21,609 nucleotides of DNA from CAZEVY01 sp964515555 (GTDB lineage Bacteria; Acidobacteriota; Terriglobia; Bryobacterales; Bryobacteraceae). The stretch's first letter is position 1, and each line of letters opens with the position of its first letter. The notes below the pieces were generated by a model, which saw only the letters and a list, made by a program, of their open reading frames with translations, was not told the DNA's origin and did not search any database. The position numbers were made by a program, and so were the translations under genes. This document shows, in pieces, positions 7,769-15,339 of this stretch. Where the stretch lies: contig CAZEVY010000093.1 in NCBI GenBank assembly GCA_964515555.1, positions 1 through 21,609 of the forward strand, given 5' to 3'.

Positions 7769-8397
7769 CTCACGGCCGGCAGAGATTTCTCGATCGCCAG
7801 CCAGACGTCCTTCTCACCCAACGCGCCGTTGACCCGGTGCACGCCCGCGCCGTAGCGGTCGAGCACCAGTTGCGACTCAGCGCGGTATCGCACCAGGCGC
7901 TTCTCGATGGTCTCCGGCTTGTCGTCGGCGCGGCCGCGCTGCCGCATGCGCTCGCGCGCGACATCGTCGGGGACGTCGAGGTAGACGACGATCGGCGACG
8001 GCAGGCCGCGCTCCTTGAGCGAGCCGTCGAGATACTCGGCGTGTTTGGCGGTGAGCGGGTAGCCGTCGAGCACGAAGCCGCGCGCGGCGTCGGCGCGAGC
8101 GAATCGGCGTGCCATGAGCGCGTTGGCCTCCTCGTCGTTCAGCAGGTCACCGGACTCCATCTGCGCCTTCATGTTTTTCTTGAGCTGCGTCTTGAGCCAG
8201 CCCGCTTCCTTCTTGAGAAGGTCGGACATCGCGATAGAAGGGATGCGGTACTTCCTCGCGAGATTCTTCGCCTGCGTGGTCTTCCCCGCCCCGGGCGGGC
8301 CCACCAGCAGGATCACCATCGGATCGGAGGGAGTTTGCGCGAACGCCGCCGCCGCGAGTAAGACGCCTGTGAGCAAGGCCGGTACTATCCTTCGCAT
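7765..8397 (-). CDS. adenylate-kinase-like nucleotide kinase with an N-terminal signal peptide
   Basis: 210 residues. The first 20 (MRR, hydrophobic core, AFA/Q) look like a cleavable Sec signal, placing the enzyme outside the cytoplasm; this is unusual for the family. The kinase body begins at about residue 27. It has the P-loop GPPGAGKT (33-40), the NMP-binding region, FVLDGYP (108-114) and a short lid segment with R-x-R-x-DD (154-159), so it is of the short-lid adenylate/UMP-CMP kinase type. The Arg of the usual DGFPRT motif is Leu115 here. An internal Met27 could give a cytosolic form, but no ribosome site precedes it. The reaction would be phosphoryl transfer between NTP and NMP; its exported role is unknown. 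It is the first gene of the operon with the acetyltransferase, rluD and the VWFA gene. Confidence 0.82.
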   Translation of the reverse strand: MRRIVPALLTGVLLAAAAFAQTPSDPMVILLVGPPGAGKTTQAKNLARKYRIPSIAMSDLLKKEAGWLKTQLKKNMKAQMESGDLLNDEEANALMARRFARADAARGFVLDGYPLTAKHAEYLDGSLKERGLPSPIVVYLDVPDDVARERMRQRGRADDKPETIEKRLVRYRAESQLVLDRYGAGVHRVNGALGEKDVWLAIEKSLPAVR

Positions 8398-8404
8398 TCC
8401 TCCC

Positions 8405-8410
8405 AGTATA
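8405..8410 (-). promoter_or_regulatory. -10 box TATACT placed for a leaderless start of the kinase-like gene
   Basis: TATACT on the minus strand ends 7 bases before the ATG at 8397. Normal spacing puts transcription start at 8398 or 8397. The GGAGG between box and ATG is too close (1 base) for normal ribosome binding. No good -35 was found. Confidence 0.4.
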
Positions 8411-8478
8411 AGGCGGTGCGGCGCCCCTCCTACGGTTACTTTCGCGTTAAGACATCGCCCCGCTCCGCCGATGGATGC

Positions 8479-9879
8479 ATGTTGAGACTGCTCTCGCTTA
8501 CCTCCCCGGAATCCGCCCTGTTACCGATCGGAGCGACCGAGCCGGTCGACTGGCGCATGCAGATTGTCACGTCGCCGGCCGATGCGATCGACCACCTCCA
8601 GTCCGCGGCGTACGACTGCGTACTCGTCGCGCTTCCGCTCGGCGATGCCGAGCCCGCTGAGGTGCTGGCGGCGGTGCAGCAGGCCGACGCCGGCATGCCG
8701 GTCGTTTTCGTCGATCCCGAGGCATCCATCGCCAGGGCGGTGCGGCTCGCCAGGCTGGGGGCGTTCGACTATCTGAGCGACGCCGCGGGCGCCGCCGCCG
8801 TTATCGAATCGATTCGCGCCGCGGCCGAGCATCGGCAGGCCCGGCAGCAGGCGCTGCGGCCGGACCGCACGTCGAGGGAGCCCTGGCGGGAGTTCCTGGT
8901 CGGCGAAAGCAGGGCCATGCAGGCGGTTCTCCAGATAGTGCGGCTGATCGGCCCGCGCAAGTGCACGGTGCTGATCGGCGGCGAGACGGGCACCGGTAAG
9001 GAGATCGCCGCGCGCGCGATTCATGCGGCCGGACCGCGATCCCAGTTCCCGATGGTGGTTGTCAATTGCGGCGCGCTGCCGGAGAATCTTCTGGAAGCGG
9101 AGTTATTCGGCCACGTCCGCGGCGCCTTCACGGGCGCGCAGCAAAACCGCGTCGGCCGCTTCGAGATGGCGCATCGCGGCACGATCTTTCTCGACGAGAT
9201 CGGCGAGATGCCCCTGGAGTTGCAGACCAAGCTCCTGCGTGTTCTTCAGGAGCGCGAGTTCCAGAGGCTCGGCAGCTCCGAGACAGTGCGCGTCGACGTA
9301 CGCTTCATCGCCGCGAGCAACGCCGACCTGGGCGCGCGTGTGCGCGAGGGGCGCTTTCGCGAGGACCTGTACTATCGGCTGAACGTGGTGCCGCTCAACA
9401 TGCCGCCGCTCCGCGCCCGGCCGCGCGACGTCGCCATCCTGGCGCATCACTTCATCGACAAGGTGTGCCGGCATGAGGACATTCCCGCGCGCACGATCGC
9501 GCCGGAAGCGATCGCGAAGCTGAGCCGACTCCCCTGGCCGGGAAATGTCCGGCAACTGGAGAACGCGGTCGCCATGGCGGTCGCACTGAGCGGCGACCGG
9601 GAGACGCTCTACCCGTCGGACTTCCCCGCCCTCGAGGCGGCGCCCCACCGGGAGGTTGTCTCGGTCGCGCCCGCCATCGCCATACCGCAGCCAGTCGCCC
9701 TTCCCGACGACGGATTCGACTTCGAGGAGGTGGTCGGCGGCATCGAACGGGCGATTCTGGAGCAGGCGCTGGAGAAGACGGGCGGCAATAAGAAGCTGGC
9801 GGCCGAAATGCTGGGTCTCAAGCGCACCACGCTGACGGCTAAGTTGAAAAGTCTGGAAGCCAACGCCATGCGGGCGTAG
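8479..9879 (+). CDS. sigma-54-dependent activator (NtrC family) with degenerate receiver
   Basis: 466 residues from the ATG at 8479. An in-frame GTG at 8416 would add 21 residues outside any domain. Residues 1-120 have the spacing of a response-regulator receiver, but the phosphoacceptor position (Y-D-C-V-L-V-A51) is Ala and the usual Lys of the FDYLxKP motif is Asp101. The AAA+ domain is intact: Walker A GETGTGKE (168-175), the sigma-54 contact loop GAFTGA (215-220), Walker B TIFLDEIGE (235-243), the NADL segment, and REDLYYRLNVVPL. A Fis-type helix-turn-helix closes the protein (about 435-462, NKKLAAEMLGLKRTTL). It should activate sigma-54 promoters by ATP-driven open-complex formation, but probably not through Asp phosphorylation. 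No sensor kinase is adjacent. It is divergent from the kinase-like operon and convergent with glmU, 6 bases apart. Confidence 0.92.
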   Translation: MLRLLSLTSPESALLPIGATEPVDWRMQIVTSPADAIDHLQSAAYDCVLVALPLGDAEPAEVLAAVQQADAGMPVVFVDPEASIARAVRLARLGAFDYLSDAAGAAAVIESIRAAAEHRQARQQALRPDRTSREPWREFLVGESRAMQAVLQIVRLIGPRKCTVLIGGETGTGKEIAARAIHAAGPRSQFPMVVVNCGALPENLLEAELFGHVRGAFTGAQQNRVGRFEMAHRGTIFLDEIGEMPLELQTKLLRVLQEREFQRLGSSETVRVDVRFIAASNADLGARVREGRFREDLYYRLNVVPLNMPPLRARPRDVAILAHHFIDKVCRHEDIPARTIAPEAIAKLSRLPWPGNVRQLENAVAMAVALSGDRETLYPSDFPALEAAPHREVVSVAPAIAIPQPVALPDDGFDFEEVVGGIERAILEQALEKTGGNKKLAAEMLGLKRTTLTAKLKSLEANAMRA

Positions 9880-9885
9880 CGGTCA

Positions 9886-11283
9886 TTACCCGGGGGCGGG
9901 TGACTTTTTCCGCCGCTTGCGCGCCCAGCCTTCCTTCACCACCTGCCGGCCGCGCCCCAGCGCGAGCGCGTCCGCGGGCACCGGATCCGTAATCACCGAA
10001 CCCGCGCCGACGTAGCTGCCTTCGCCGACCTCGATCGGCGCCACCAGCGTCGAGTTGCTGCCGATGAACGCCCCGTCGCCGATCTCGGTGCGATGCTTGG
10101 CCGCGCCGTCGTAGTTGCAGGTGATGGCGCCGGCGCCGATGTTGACCTCCGCGCCGATCGTCGAATCGCCCAGGTAGGCCAGGTGCATGGCCTTGGCGCC
10201 GCGTCCGAGGCGCGTCTTCTTCAGTTCGACGAAGTTGCCCACGTGCGCCCCGGCCGCCACGTGGTTGTCCATCCGCAGCCGCGCGAAGGGGCCCACGCGC
10301 GCGCCGCGCTCCAGGTGCGACGAGCGGACGATCGAAAACTCGTGCACCTCCACGTCGTCCTCGATCGTGGAATCGGCCACGATCGACGAGGCTCCCACGC
10401 GGCAGTTCTCCCCGATCGTGGTCTTGCCGAGCAGTTGGACGAACGGACCGACGATCGTGTCCATGCCCACCCGCACGCCCGCGTCCACCGTCACCGTCTC
10501 GGGCCTCTCGACGGTGACGCCGGCGAGCATCAGCTCGCGCAGCTTGCGGTCGCGGAAAACGCGGTCGGCCGCGGCCAAGTCGACGCGCGTGTTAATGCCG
10601 AGCACTTCGGTGGCGTCGGCCAGGGGCATCGCCCCGACGCTTCGCCCGCCGGCGGTAAACGCCTCGACGACGTCGGTCAGATAATACTCGTTGGCCGCGG
10701 GATTCGGCTTCAGCGCCGCCAACGCCGGCCACAGCAGCTCGGAGCGGAAGCAGTAGATGCCGGGGTTCACCTCGCGCAAGGCGCGCTGGGCGGGCGTGCA
10801 GGCTTTCTCCTCGACGATGGCGGCCACGCCGCCGGAATCGTCGTGCAGGATGCGGCCCATGCCCGTGGGATCGTCCATCACCGTCGTGATCAGCGTTGCT
10901 GCGGCGTCCGATGCGCGCTGCGCCTCCACCAGCCGGCGCAGCGTCTCCGCGCGCAGCAGCGGGACGTCGCCGTAGAGCGACAGCACCAGATCGCAGGCGC
11001 CATCGAGCGCCTCGCGCGCCATCCGAACGGCGTGGCCGGTGCCGCGCTGATCGGCCTGAACGGCGAAGCCGACGCCGCGGCTCGCCATCGCCGCCTTCAC
11101 GTCCTCCGCCTGGTGGCCCACCACCACGCAAATCCTCTCCGGCGCCGCCAGTTCCAGCGCCGCGTCCACCACGTGCTCGACCAGCGTCATCCCGCCGGCG
11201 CGATGCAGCACCTTGGCTCGGCGCGACTTCATGCGCGTGCCCAGGCCGGCCGCGAGAATGACGACTCCGAGGCGCTCCCCCAT
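9886..11283 (-). CDS. glmU: bifunctional GlmU: GlcNAc-1-P uridyltransferase / GlcN-1-P acetyltransferase
   Basis: 465 residues, the normal length for GlmU, cytoplasmic. The N-terminal nucleotidyltransferase has LAAGLGTRMKS near the start, QADQRGTGHAV for uridine binding and LYGDVPLL for metal binding. The C-terminal left-handed beta-helix acetyltransferase shows hexapeptide repeats and the signature from MHLAYLGDSTIG through NIGAGAITCNYDG to AFIGSNSTLVAP. It makes UDP-GlcNAc for peptidoglycan and other envelope polymers in two steps, acetylating GlcN-1-P and then adding UMP from UTP. It lies 11 bases after yvcK, so the two are likely cotranscribed. The C-terminus ends in a basic tail (KRRKK). 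Confidence 0.97.
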   Translation of the reverse strand: MGERLGVVILAAGLGTRMKSRRAKVLHRAGGMTLVEHVVDAALELAAPERICVVVGHQAEDVKAAMASRGVGFAVQADQRGTGHAVRMAREALDGACDLVLSLYGDVPLLRAETLRRLVEAQRASDAAATLITTVMDDPTGMGRILHDDSGGVAAIVEEKACTPAQRALREVNPGIYCFRSELLWPALAALKPNPAANEYYLTDVVEAFTAGGRSVGAMPLADATEVLGINTRVDLAAADRVFRDRKLRELMLAGVTVERPETVTVDAGVRVGMDTIVGPFVQLLGKTTIGENCRVGASSIVADSTIEDDVEVHEFSIVRSSHLERGARVGPFARLRMDNHVAAGAHVGNFVELKKTRLGRGAKAMHLAYLGDSTIGAEVNIGAGAITCNYDGAAKHRTEIGDGAFIGSNSTLVAPIEVGEGSYVGAGSVITDPVPADALALGRGRQVVKEGWARKRRKKSPAPG

Positions 11284-11294
11284 CGCGTTCGCGC

Positions 11295-12392
11295 TCAGCT
11301 CGCCGCCCCCACCGGGGCGCGATTCAGCCGCCGGGTGCGCCCTTCAGCGGCCAGGTCCAGCGCCACAGCCGCGCTGGATTCGGCGCTGTGCCGGACCTTG
11401 TCGCCCTGTGCGAGCAGGTTGCGCCCGACGACGCGGAGGCCCATGCGGGCCAGTCGCGGCATGTCGTTCTCCACCGGAAACACCCGCCGCGCCGCGTAGC
11501 GCCGCCGCATCGCACCGGTAATGGGACGCGTGTTGACCACTACCAGGTCGAACAGGCCGGCGCCGGCGTGGTCGTGAATCGCTTCGATGTGGTCGGAGGC
11601 GCGGAATCCCATGGTCTCGCCGGGCTGCCACATCAGGTTGACGAAGTACGCCTTGAGCGCCGGGGAGCGTCGGATGGCGCCGGGGATCCCCGAGACCAGC
11701 AGGTTCGGCAGCAGACTCGTGTAGAGGGAACCGGGTCCGAGGCAGATCAGGTCGGCCTCCGAGATGGCGTCGATGGTCTCCGGCAGCGGCCGGCAGCGCG
11801 CGGGCTTGATGGAGATGCGCCGGATCGGCCGGCGGCTGCGGCTGATGCGCGTCTCGCCGCTGACGATGCGGCCGTTGTCCAGTTCCGCCTCGATCGAGAC
11901 ATGGGCGTCGGTGGACGGAAAAATCCGGCCGCGGCTCGCCAGCACCTCGGAGGAGAACCGCACGGCGTGTGCAAAGTCGCCCGTCAGATCGGCCAGCGCC
12001 GTGAGGAACAGGTTCCCGAAGCTGTGGCCTTTCAGTCCATGGCCGCGCGAGAAGCGGTACTGGAACAGTCGCGAGAGCAGCGCTTCGTCTTCCGAGAGCG
12101 CCACCATGCAATTGCGGATGTCGCCCGGCGGAGCCACGGCGAGCTGGCGGCGCAAGCGGCCGGAACTGCCGCCGTCATCGGTCACCGTGACGATGGCAGT
12201 CACTTCCACCAGCGGACCGGACGGTTGCGGAGGCTCACCCGGCGCGGTCCACGGGCTGCGCGAGTACGCCTTCAGGCCTCGCAACAGGCTCGACAGCCCC
12301 GTTCCCCCTCCGATGGCGACGATCCGCAGAGGTTCTCCGCGGGAGGCGCTTCGTCTAGCCAGATTCTTCCCTCTCCGGATATAGGATGACAC
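11295..12392 (-). CDS. yvcK: YvcK/CofD-like gluconeogenesis factor family protein
   Basis: 365 residues. Family hallmarks are the glycine-rich loop IVAIGGGTGLSSLLRGLK (about 24-41), VTVTDDGGSSGRLR, PPGDIRNCMVAL, GHSFGNLFLTAL and ICLGPGSLYTSLLPNLLV. YvcK of Bacillus binds UDP-GlcNAc and is needed for normal cell shape and wall synthesis on gluconeogenic carbon; it lacks the catalytic use known for CofD. Its position directly before glmU, whose product is UDP-GlcNAc, fits that role. The predicted GTG start at 12392 lies inside the upstream TPR gene (38-base overlap) and has no clear ribosome site, so the first 20 residues are uncertain. The C-terminus is Arg/Ala-rich. Confidence 0.92.
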   Translation of the reverse strand: MSSYIRRGKNLARRSASRGEPLRIVAIGGGTGLSSLLRGLKAYSRSPWTAPGEPPQPSGPLVEVTAIVTVTDDGGSSGRLRRQLAVAPPGDIRNCMVALSEDEALLSRLFQYRFSRGHGLKGHSFGNLFLTALADLTGDFAHAVRFSSEVLASRGRIFPSTDAHVSIEAELDNGRIVSGETRISRSRRPIRRISIKPARCRPLPETIDAISEADLICLGPGSLYTSLLPNLLVSGIPGAIRRSPALKAYFVNLMWQPGETMGFRASDHIEAIHDHAGAGLFDLVVVNTRPITGAMRRRYAARRVFPVENDMPRLARMGLRVVGRNLLAQGDKVRHSAESSAAVALDLAAEGRTRRLNRAPVGAAS

Positions 12393-13161
12393 GGAGCGCG
12401 GGACGGTGGGCGATGGGCAGAAAGTCGGGATCGCTCCGCGCCAGCGCGCGGTTCTGCGGACGCAGTTCGATGGCGCGCAGCAGGTGACGGCCGGCGTCGT
12501 CGAGCTTTCCCTGGAGACCGAGACACAGCGACAGGCTGTAGTGGACGTGGTCGGCGCTCTCGTGCATGCGCAGCGACTCGCGGAACTGCGCTTCGGCGTC
12601 AGCCAGGCGGCCCTGGTTCATCAGCGCGACCGCCAGCGTGTAGCGCTCCTCGGCGGTCTCCGGCTCCGGCTGCTGGCTGCTCAGGCGCCGCTCGCACATG
12701 TTGATGTGCATGCCGGCAGTGTGGGCCATCTCGCGGTTGGGTCCCGCGGCCGCCTGCCGGTAGAGCTCTCGGGCCTTTTCGAATTCGCCGCGATGGAACA
12801 GCCGCATGGCGCTCTCGAAGTGACTGACCTGATCCTTGAAGCCGTTGTCGCGTTCCACCGCCTTCGGCTGGGGACGTTGCGGCCCCCGGGGCGCGGTCCG
12901 TGCCGGTGGCGCGGCCGGACGTGCGGCCGCTCGGGTGGGCGCCGCCGGACGCGAAGCGGCTCGCGTGGGCGCCGGCGCCGGCTTCCGGGCGGCGGCCGGC
13001 TTGGCTTTGGGCGGACGCTTGGACTTGGCCGCCGGCTTGGGGGCCGCGGGCTTGGGGGCGGCCTTTTTGGAACGGGGCGGCGGGCTCGACTTGCGAGCGG
13101 GTCGCGAGGCGCTCTTTTTCTTGGGAGCCGCCCTCTTTGCGGGCCGGGAGGGTTTTTTCAT
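12355..13161 (-). CDS. TPR protein with a Lys/Ala/Pro-rich histone-H1-like N-terminal tail
   Basis: 268 residues. Residues 1 to about 95 are almost entirely Lys, Arg, Ala and Pro in PAAPKPAAK-like low-complexity repeats, resembling eukaryotic H1 tails and bacterial AlgP/HU-tail sequences. There is no signal peptide. Residues from about 105 on are TPR helices (FHRGEFEKARELYRQAA; ALMNQGRLADAEAQFRESL; LGLQGKLDDAGRHLLRAIEL). A basic tail implies binding to nucleic acid or another polyanion, while the TPR part suggests a protein partner; both are inferences. It is first in a run with yvcK (38-base overlap) and glmU, under a plausible promoter at 13200-13227. Confidence 0.85.
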   Translation of the reverse strand: MKKPSRPAKRAAPKKKSASRPARKSSPPPRSKKAAPKPAAPKPAAKSKRPPKAKPAAARKPAPAPTRAASRPAAPTRAAARPAAPPARTAPRGPQRPQPKAVERDNGFKDQVSHFESAMRLFHRGEFEKARELYRQAAAGPNREMAHTAGMHINMCERRLSSQQPEPETAEERYTLAVALMNQGRLADAEAQFRESLRMHESADHVHYSLSLCLGLQGKLDDAGRHLLRAIELRPQNRALARSDPDFLPIAHRPALRVILYPEREESG

Positions 13162-13199
13162 CCTCGTTGCGCGCGTTCGGCCGCGCGTTCGCTCCGAGT

Positions 13200-13227
13200 A
13201 TTATCAGATTCTGTAACAAGAAAGCAA
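13200..13227 (-). promoter_or_regulatory. putative sigma-70-type promoter for the TPR-yvcK-glmU run
   Basis: Minus strand: -35 TTGCTT (13227-13222), a 16-base spacer and -10 GATAAT (13205-13200, 5/6 match). The start would be near 13193, 32 bases before the ATG at 13161. The surrounding island is visibly AT-richer than its neighbours. Confidence 0.45.
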
Positions 13228-13273
13228 GGGTCGCGCGGCGCGTCGACCGGCCAGGGCGGGCGACCGGACGGCG

Positions 13274-14905
13274 TCACTTCGGAATCATGCCTGGAAACAC
13301 GTAGGCCTGCAAGAGCACCAGCACACCCACCAGCGCCGCCAGGGCCAGGCTGTGAAAGAACACATACCGGAGAATCTCCCCTTCGCCGCCGTGCTGATTG
13401 GTCGCCACGCTGGCCACCACGATGCTTTGCGCGTCGATCATCTTACCCATCACCCCGCCCGAGCTGTTCGACGCCGCCGCCAGCACCGGCGATATCCCCA
13501 GTTGTTCGGCGGTGATCTGCTGTAGATTCCCGAACAGCACGTTGGACGACGTGTCGCTCCCGGTGAGCGCCACGCCGAGCCACCCCAGCATCGCCGAGAA
13601 GAACGGGAACAGCACGCCGGTGGAGGCGAACGCCAGTCCCATGGTCGCGTCCAGGCCGCCGTAGCGCGAGGCGAAGCCCAGCGCCAGCATGGCGGCGATC
13701 GTCAGCAGCGAGAAGCGTACGCGGTGCAGCGTCTTCAGAAACATCGATGCCAGCGCCCCGGGCGACAGGCCCAGCAGCAGCCCCGAAATCACGGATGCGA
13801 TCAGCAGCCCCGTCCCCGTCGCCGAGAGCCAGTTCAGCACGAACACTGCCTCCTCGGCCTTCAGTTGCGAAACCACCGGCGGCGCGCGCAGGATGGCCTT
13901 GTCGAGATACGGCACCGGCCATTGCAGCATCGAGATGCCGTTGAGCCACGACTTCATCTGCGGCAGTCCCCACAGGAACACCAGCACGCTGAGAATCGCC
14001 CACGGCATCCAGGCGATCAGCGCCTCGCGGCGCGACGGCGGCGCGGCCTTGATCTTCGGCGCGGCCGCCTCGTCGGGGAATCGCCATTGGGTGCGCGGTT
14101 GCCACAGCTTCAACAGCACCAGCAGCCCGAGAATCGAAACGATTGCCCCGGCGATGTCGACCACCCAGGGCCCGTGATAGTTGCTCACCAGAAACTGCGC
14201 CGCCGCGAACGTCGCGCCCGCCACCAGGCAGGCCGGCCACACCTCGACCATCCCGCGCAGTCCCGCCATGGCCCACACCAGCCAGAACGGCACGATCACG
14301 GAGAAGAACGGAAGCTGACGGCCGACCATGGCGCTCAGCGTCTCCAGCGGCAGCCCCGTCACCCGCGCCAGCGCGATGATCGGCGTCCCCAGCGCCCCGT
14401 AGGCCACCGGCGCCGTGTTGCCGATCAACGCCAGCCCCGCCGCCGGCAGCGGCTTGAAGCCCAGGCCGATCAGCATCGCCGCCGAAATCGCCACCGGCGT
14501 GCCGAATCCCGCCGCGCCCTCGATGAAGGCGCCGAAGCTGAAGGCGATCAGCAGCGCCTGCAAGCGCCGGTCGCTCGCCAGCGACGCGATGGTCTGCTTG
14601 ACGATCTCGAACTTCCCCGTCGCCACCGTGATGTCGTACAGGAAAATCGCCGCCAGCACGATCCACCCGATCGGGAATAATCCGAAGGCCGCGCCGTTGG
14701 CCGCCGACGCCAATGCCAGCGGCGCCGGCATCCCGTACACCAGAATCGCGACGCCCAGCGCCGACGCCAGTCCCGCCAGCGCCGCCACGTGCGCCCGCGC
14801 ATGAAAGAACGCCAGCAATCCCAGCAGGACGATAACGGGGATCGACGCGACGAGCGCGGAGATCAGCAGGTTCCCGAGCGGCGTGTAGACTTGAGTCCAG
14901 GTCAC
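13274..14905 (-). CDS. lldP: L-lactate permease family transporter
   Basis: 543 residues, strongly hydrophobic with about 12-14 predicted membrane helices, the usual size for LctP/LldP permeases. Recognisable family segments are FIEGAAGFGTPVAISAAML (about 129-147), NTAPVAYGALGTPIIALA, and GSDTSSNVLFGNLQ with SNSSGGVMGKMIDAQSIVVA near the C-terminus. Members import L-lactate, D-lactate or glycolate with protons. The specific substrate cannot be decided, and no lactate dehydrogenase genes are adjacent. The start is a GTG 27 bases downstream of a small TPR gene, with no strong ribosome site. The C-terminal end is hydrophobic, as in homologues. Confidence 0.93.
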   Translation of the reverse strand: MTWTQVYTPLGNLLISALVASIPVIVLLGLLAFFHARAHVAALAGLASALGVAILVYGMPAPLALASAANGAAFGLFPIGWIVLAAIFLYDITVATGKFEIVKQTIASLASDRRLQALLIAFSFGAFIEGAAGFGTPVAISAAMLIGLGFKPLPAAGLALIGNTAPVAYGALGTPIIALARVTGLPLETLSAMVGRQLPFFSVIVPFWLVWAMAGLRGMVEVWPACLVAGATFAAAQFLVSNYHGPWVVDIAGAIVSILGLLVLLKLWQPRTQWRFPDEAAAPKIKAAPPSRREALIAWMPWAILSVLVFLWGLPQMKSWLNGISMLQWPVPYLDKAILRAPPVVSQLKAEEAVFVLNWLSATGTGLLIASVISGLLLGLSPGALASMFLKTLHRVRFSLLTIAAMLALGFASRYGGLDATMGLAFASTGVLFPFFSAMLGWLGVALTGSDTSSNVLFGNLQQITAEQLGISPVLAAASNSSGGVMGKMIDAQSIVVASVATNQHGGEGEILRYVFFHSLALAALVGVLVLLQAYVFPGMIPK

Positions 14906-14932
14906 GGTCCGGCCAGCGTATCCGATCGCCCG

Positions 14933-15316
14933 TCATGCGCGCAAGCGGTCTTCGGCGGCGCGCCGCAGCCGCTCGGCCCGCTCCCGGTCCTCGGGGGCGA
15001 GTCCATCGAGCTCCAGAGCCAGCCGCAGTTCGTCGCGCGCCTCCTCCCAGCGGCCGCGCGCCGCGAGCACCTCGGCCATCATCCAGTGCGGCTCCCCGTC
15101 CGACGGAGCGATACGCAGCGCTTCGTGACACCAGTTGGCGAAGGCGCGCATCTCATCGGCCGCCAGCGAGCAGCGCGCCAGCTCCTTGCAGACCGCAGCG
15201 TTCTCGCCGTCCATCCGTACGGCCGCCTCCAGGCATTCGAACGCCCGGGCCAGGTCGCCGCTCTCTCGCGCCAGCCTCCCGCGGCGGAACAGATCGCCGG
15301 CGCTTTCCTCGGTCAT
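14933..15316 (-). CDS. small TPR-repeat protein
   Basis: 127 residues, acidic and soluble, with no signal peptide. Three TPR-like helix pairs are visible (LFRRGRLARESGDLARAFECL; AAVCKELARCSLAADEMRAF; HWMMAEVLAARGRWEEARDEL). Probably a protein-interaction module with no enzymatic function. It lies 27 bases upstream of the lactate-permease gene in the same orientation and may be cotranscribed with it. Its ATG is only 23 bases from the divergent ATG of the SnoaL-like gene. Confidence 0.75.
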   Translation of the reverse strand: MTEESAGDLFRRGRLARESGDLARAFECLEAAVRMDGENAAVCKELARCSLAADEMRAFANWCHEALRIAPSDGEPHWMMAEVLAARGRWEEARDELRLALELDGLAPEDRERAERLRRAAEDRLRA

Positions 15317-15322
15317 TGTCCC

Positions 15323-15328
15323 AGTGTA
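15323..15328 (-). promoter_or_regulatory. -10 box TACACT placed for a leaderless start of the small TPR gene
   Basis: TACACT on the minus strand ends 6 bases before the ATG at 15316, so the predicted first base of the transcript is the A of the ATG. It overlaps the opposite-strand box TAGAAT by two bases. No convincing -35 was found. Confidence 0.35.
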
Positions 15329-15332
15329 GAAT
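15327..15332 (+). promoter_or_regulatory. -10 box TAGAAT placed for a leaderless start of the SnoaL-like gene
   Basis: TAGAAT (5/6 match to consensus) ends 7 bases before the ATG at 15340, predicting a transcript start at 15339-15340. No ribosome site precedes the ATG. The -35 region (15304-15309) is weak. Confidence 0.4.
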
Positions 15333-15339
15333 CTCGGCG

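Noticed and set aside
8416..8478. 21-residue extension of the sigma-54 activator from a GTG
   Set aside because: It adds sequence outside the domain and reaches close to the opposite gene's -10 box; the ATG at 8479 starts at the receiver-like fold.
10093..11499. Long open frame antisense to glmU and yvcK
   Set aside because: Arg/His-rich low-information translation opposite two well-recognised genes.
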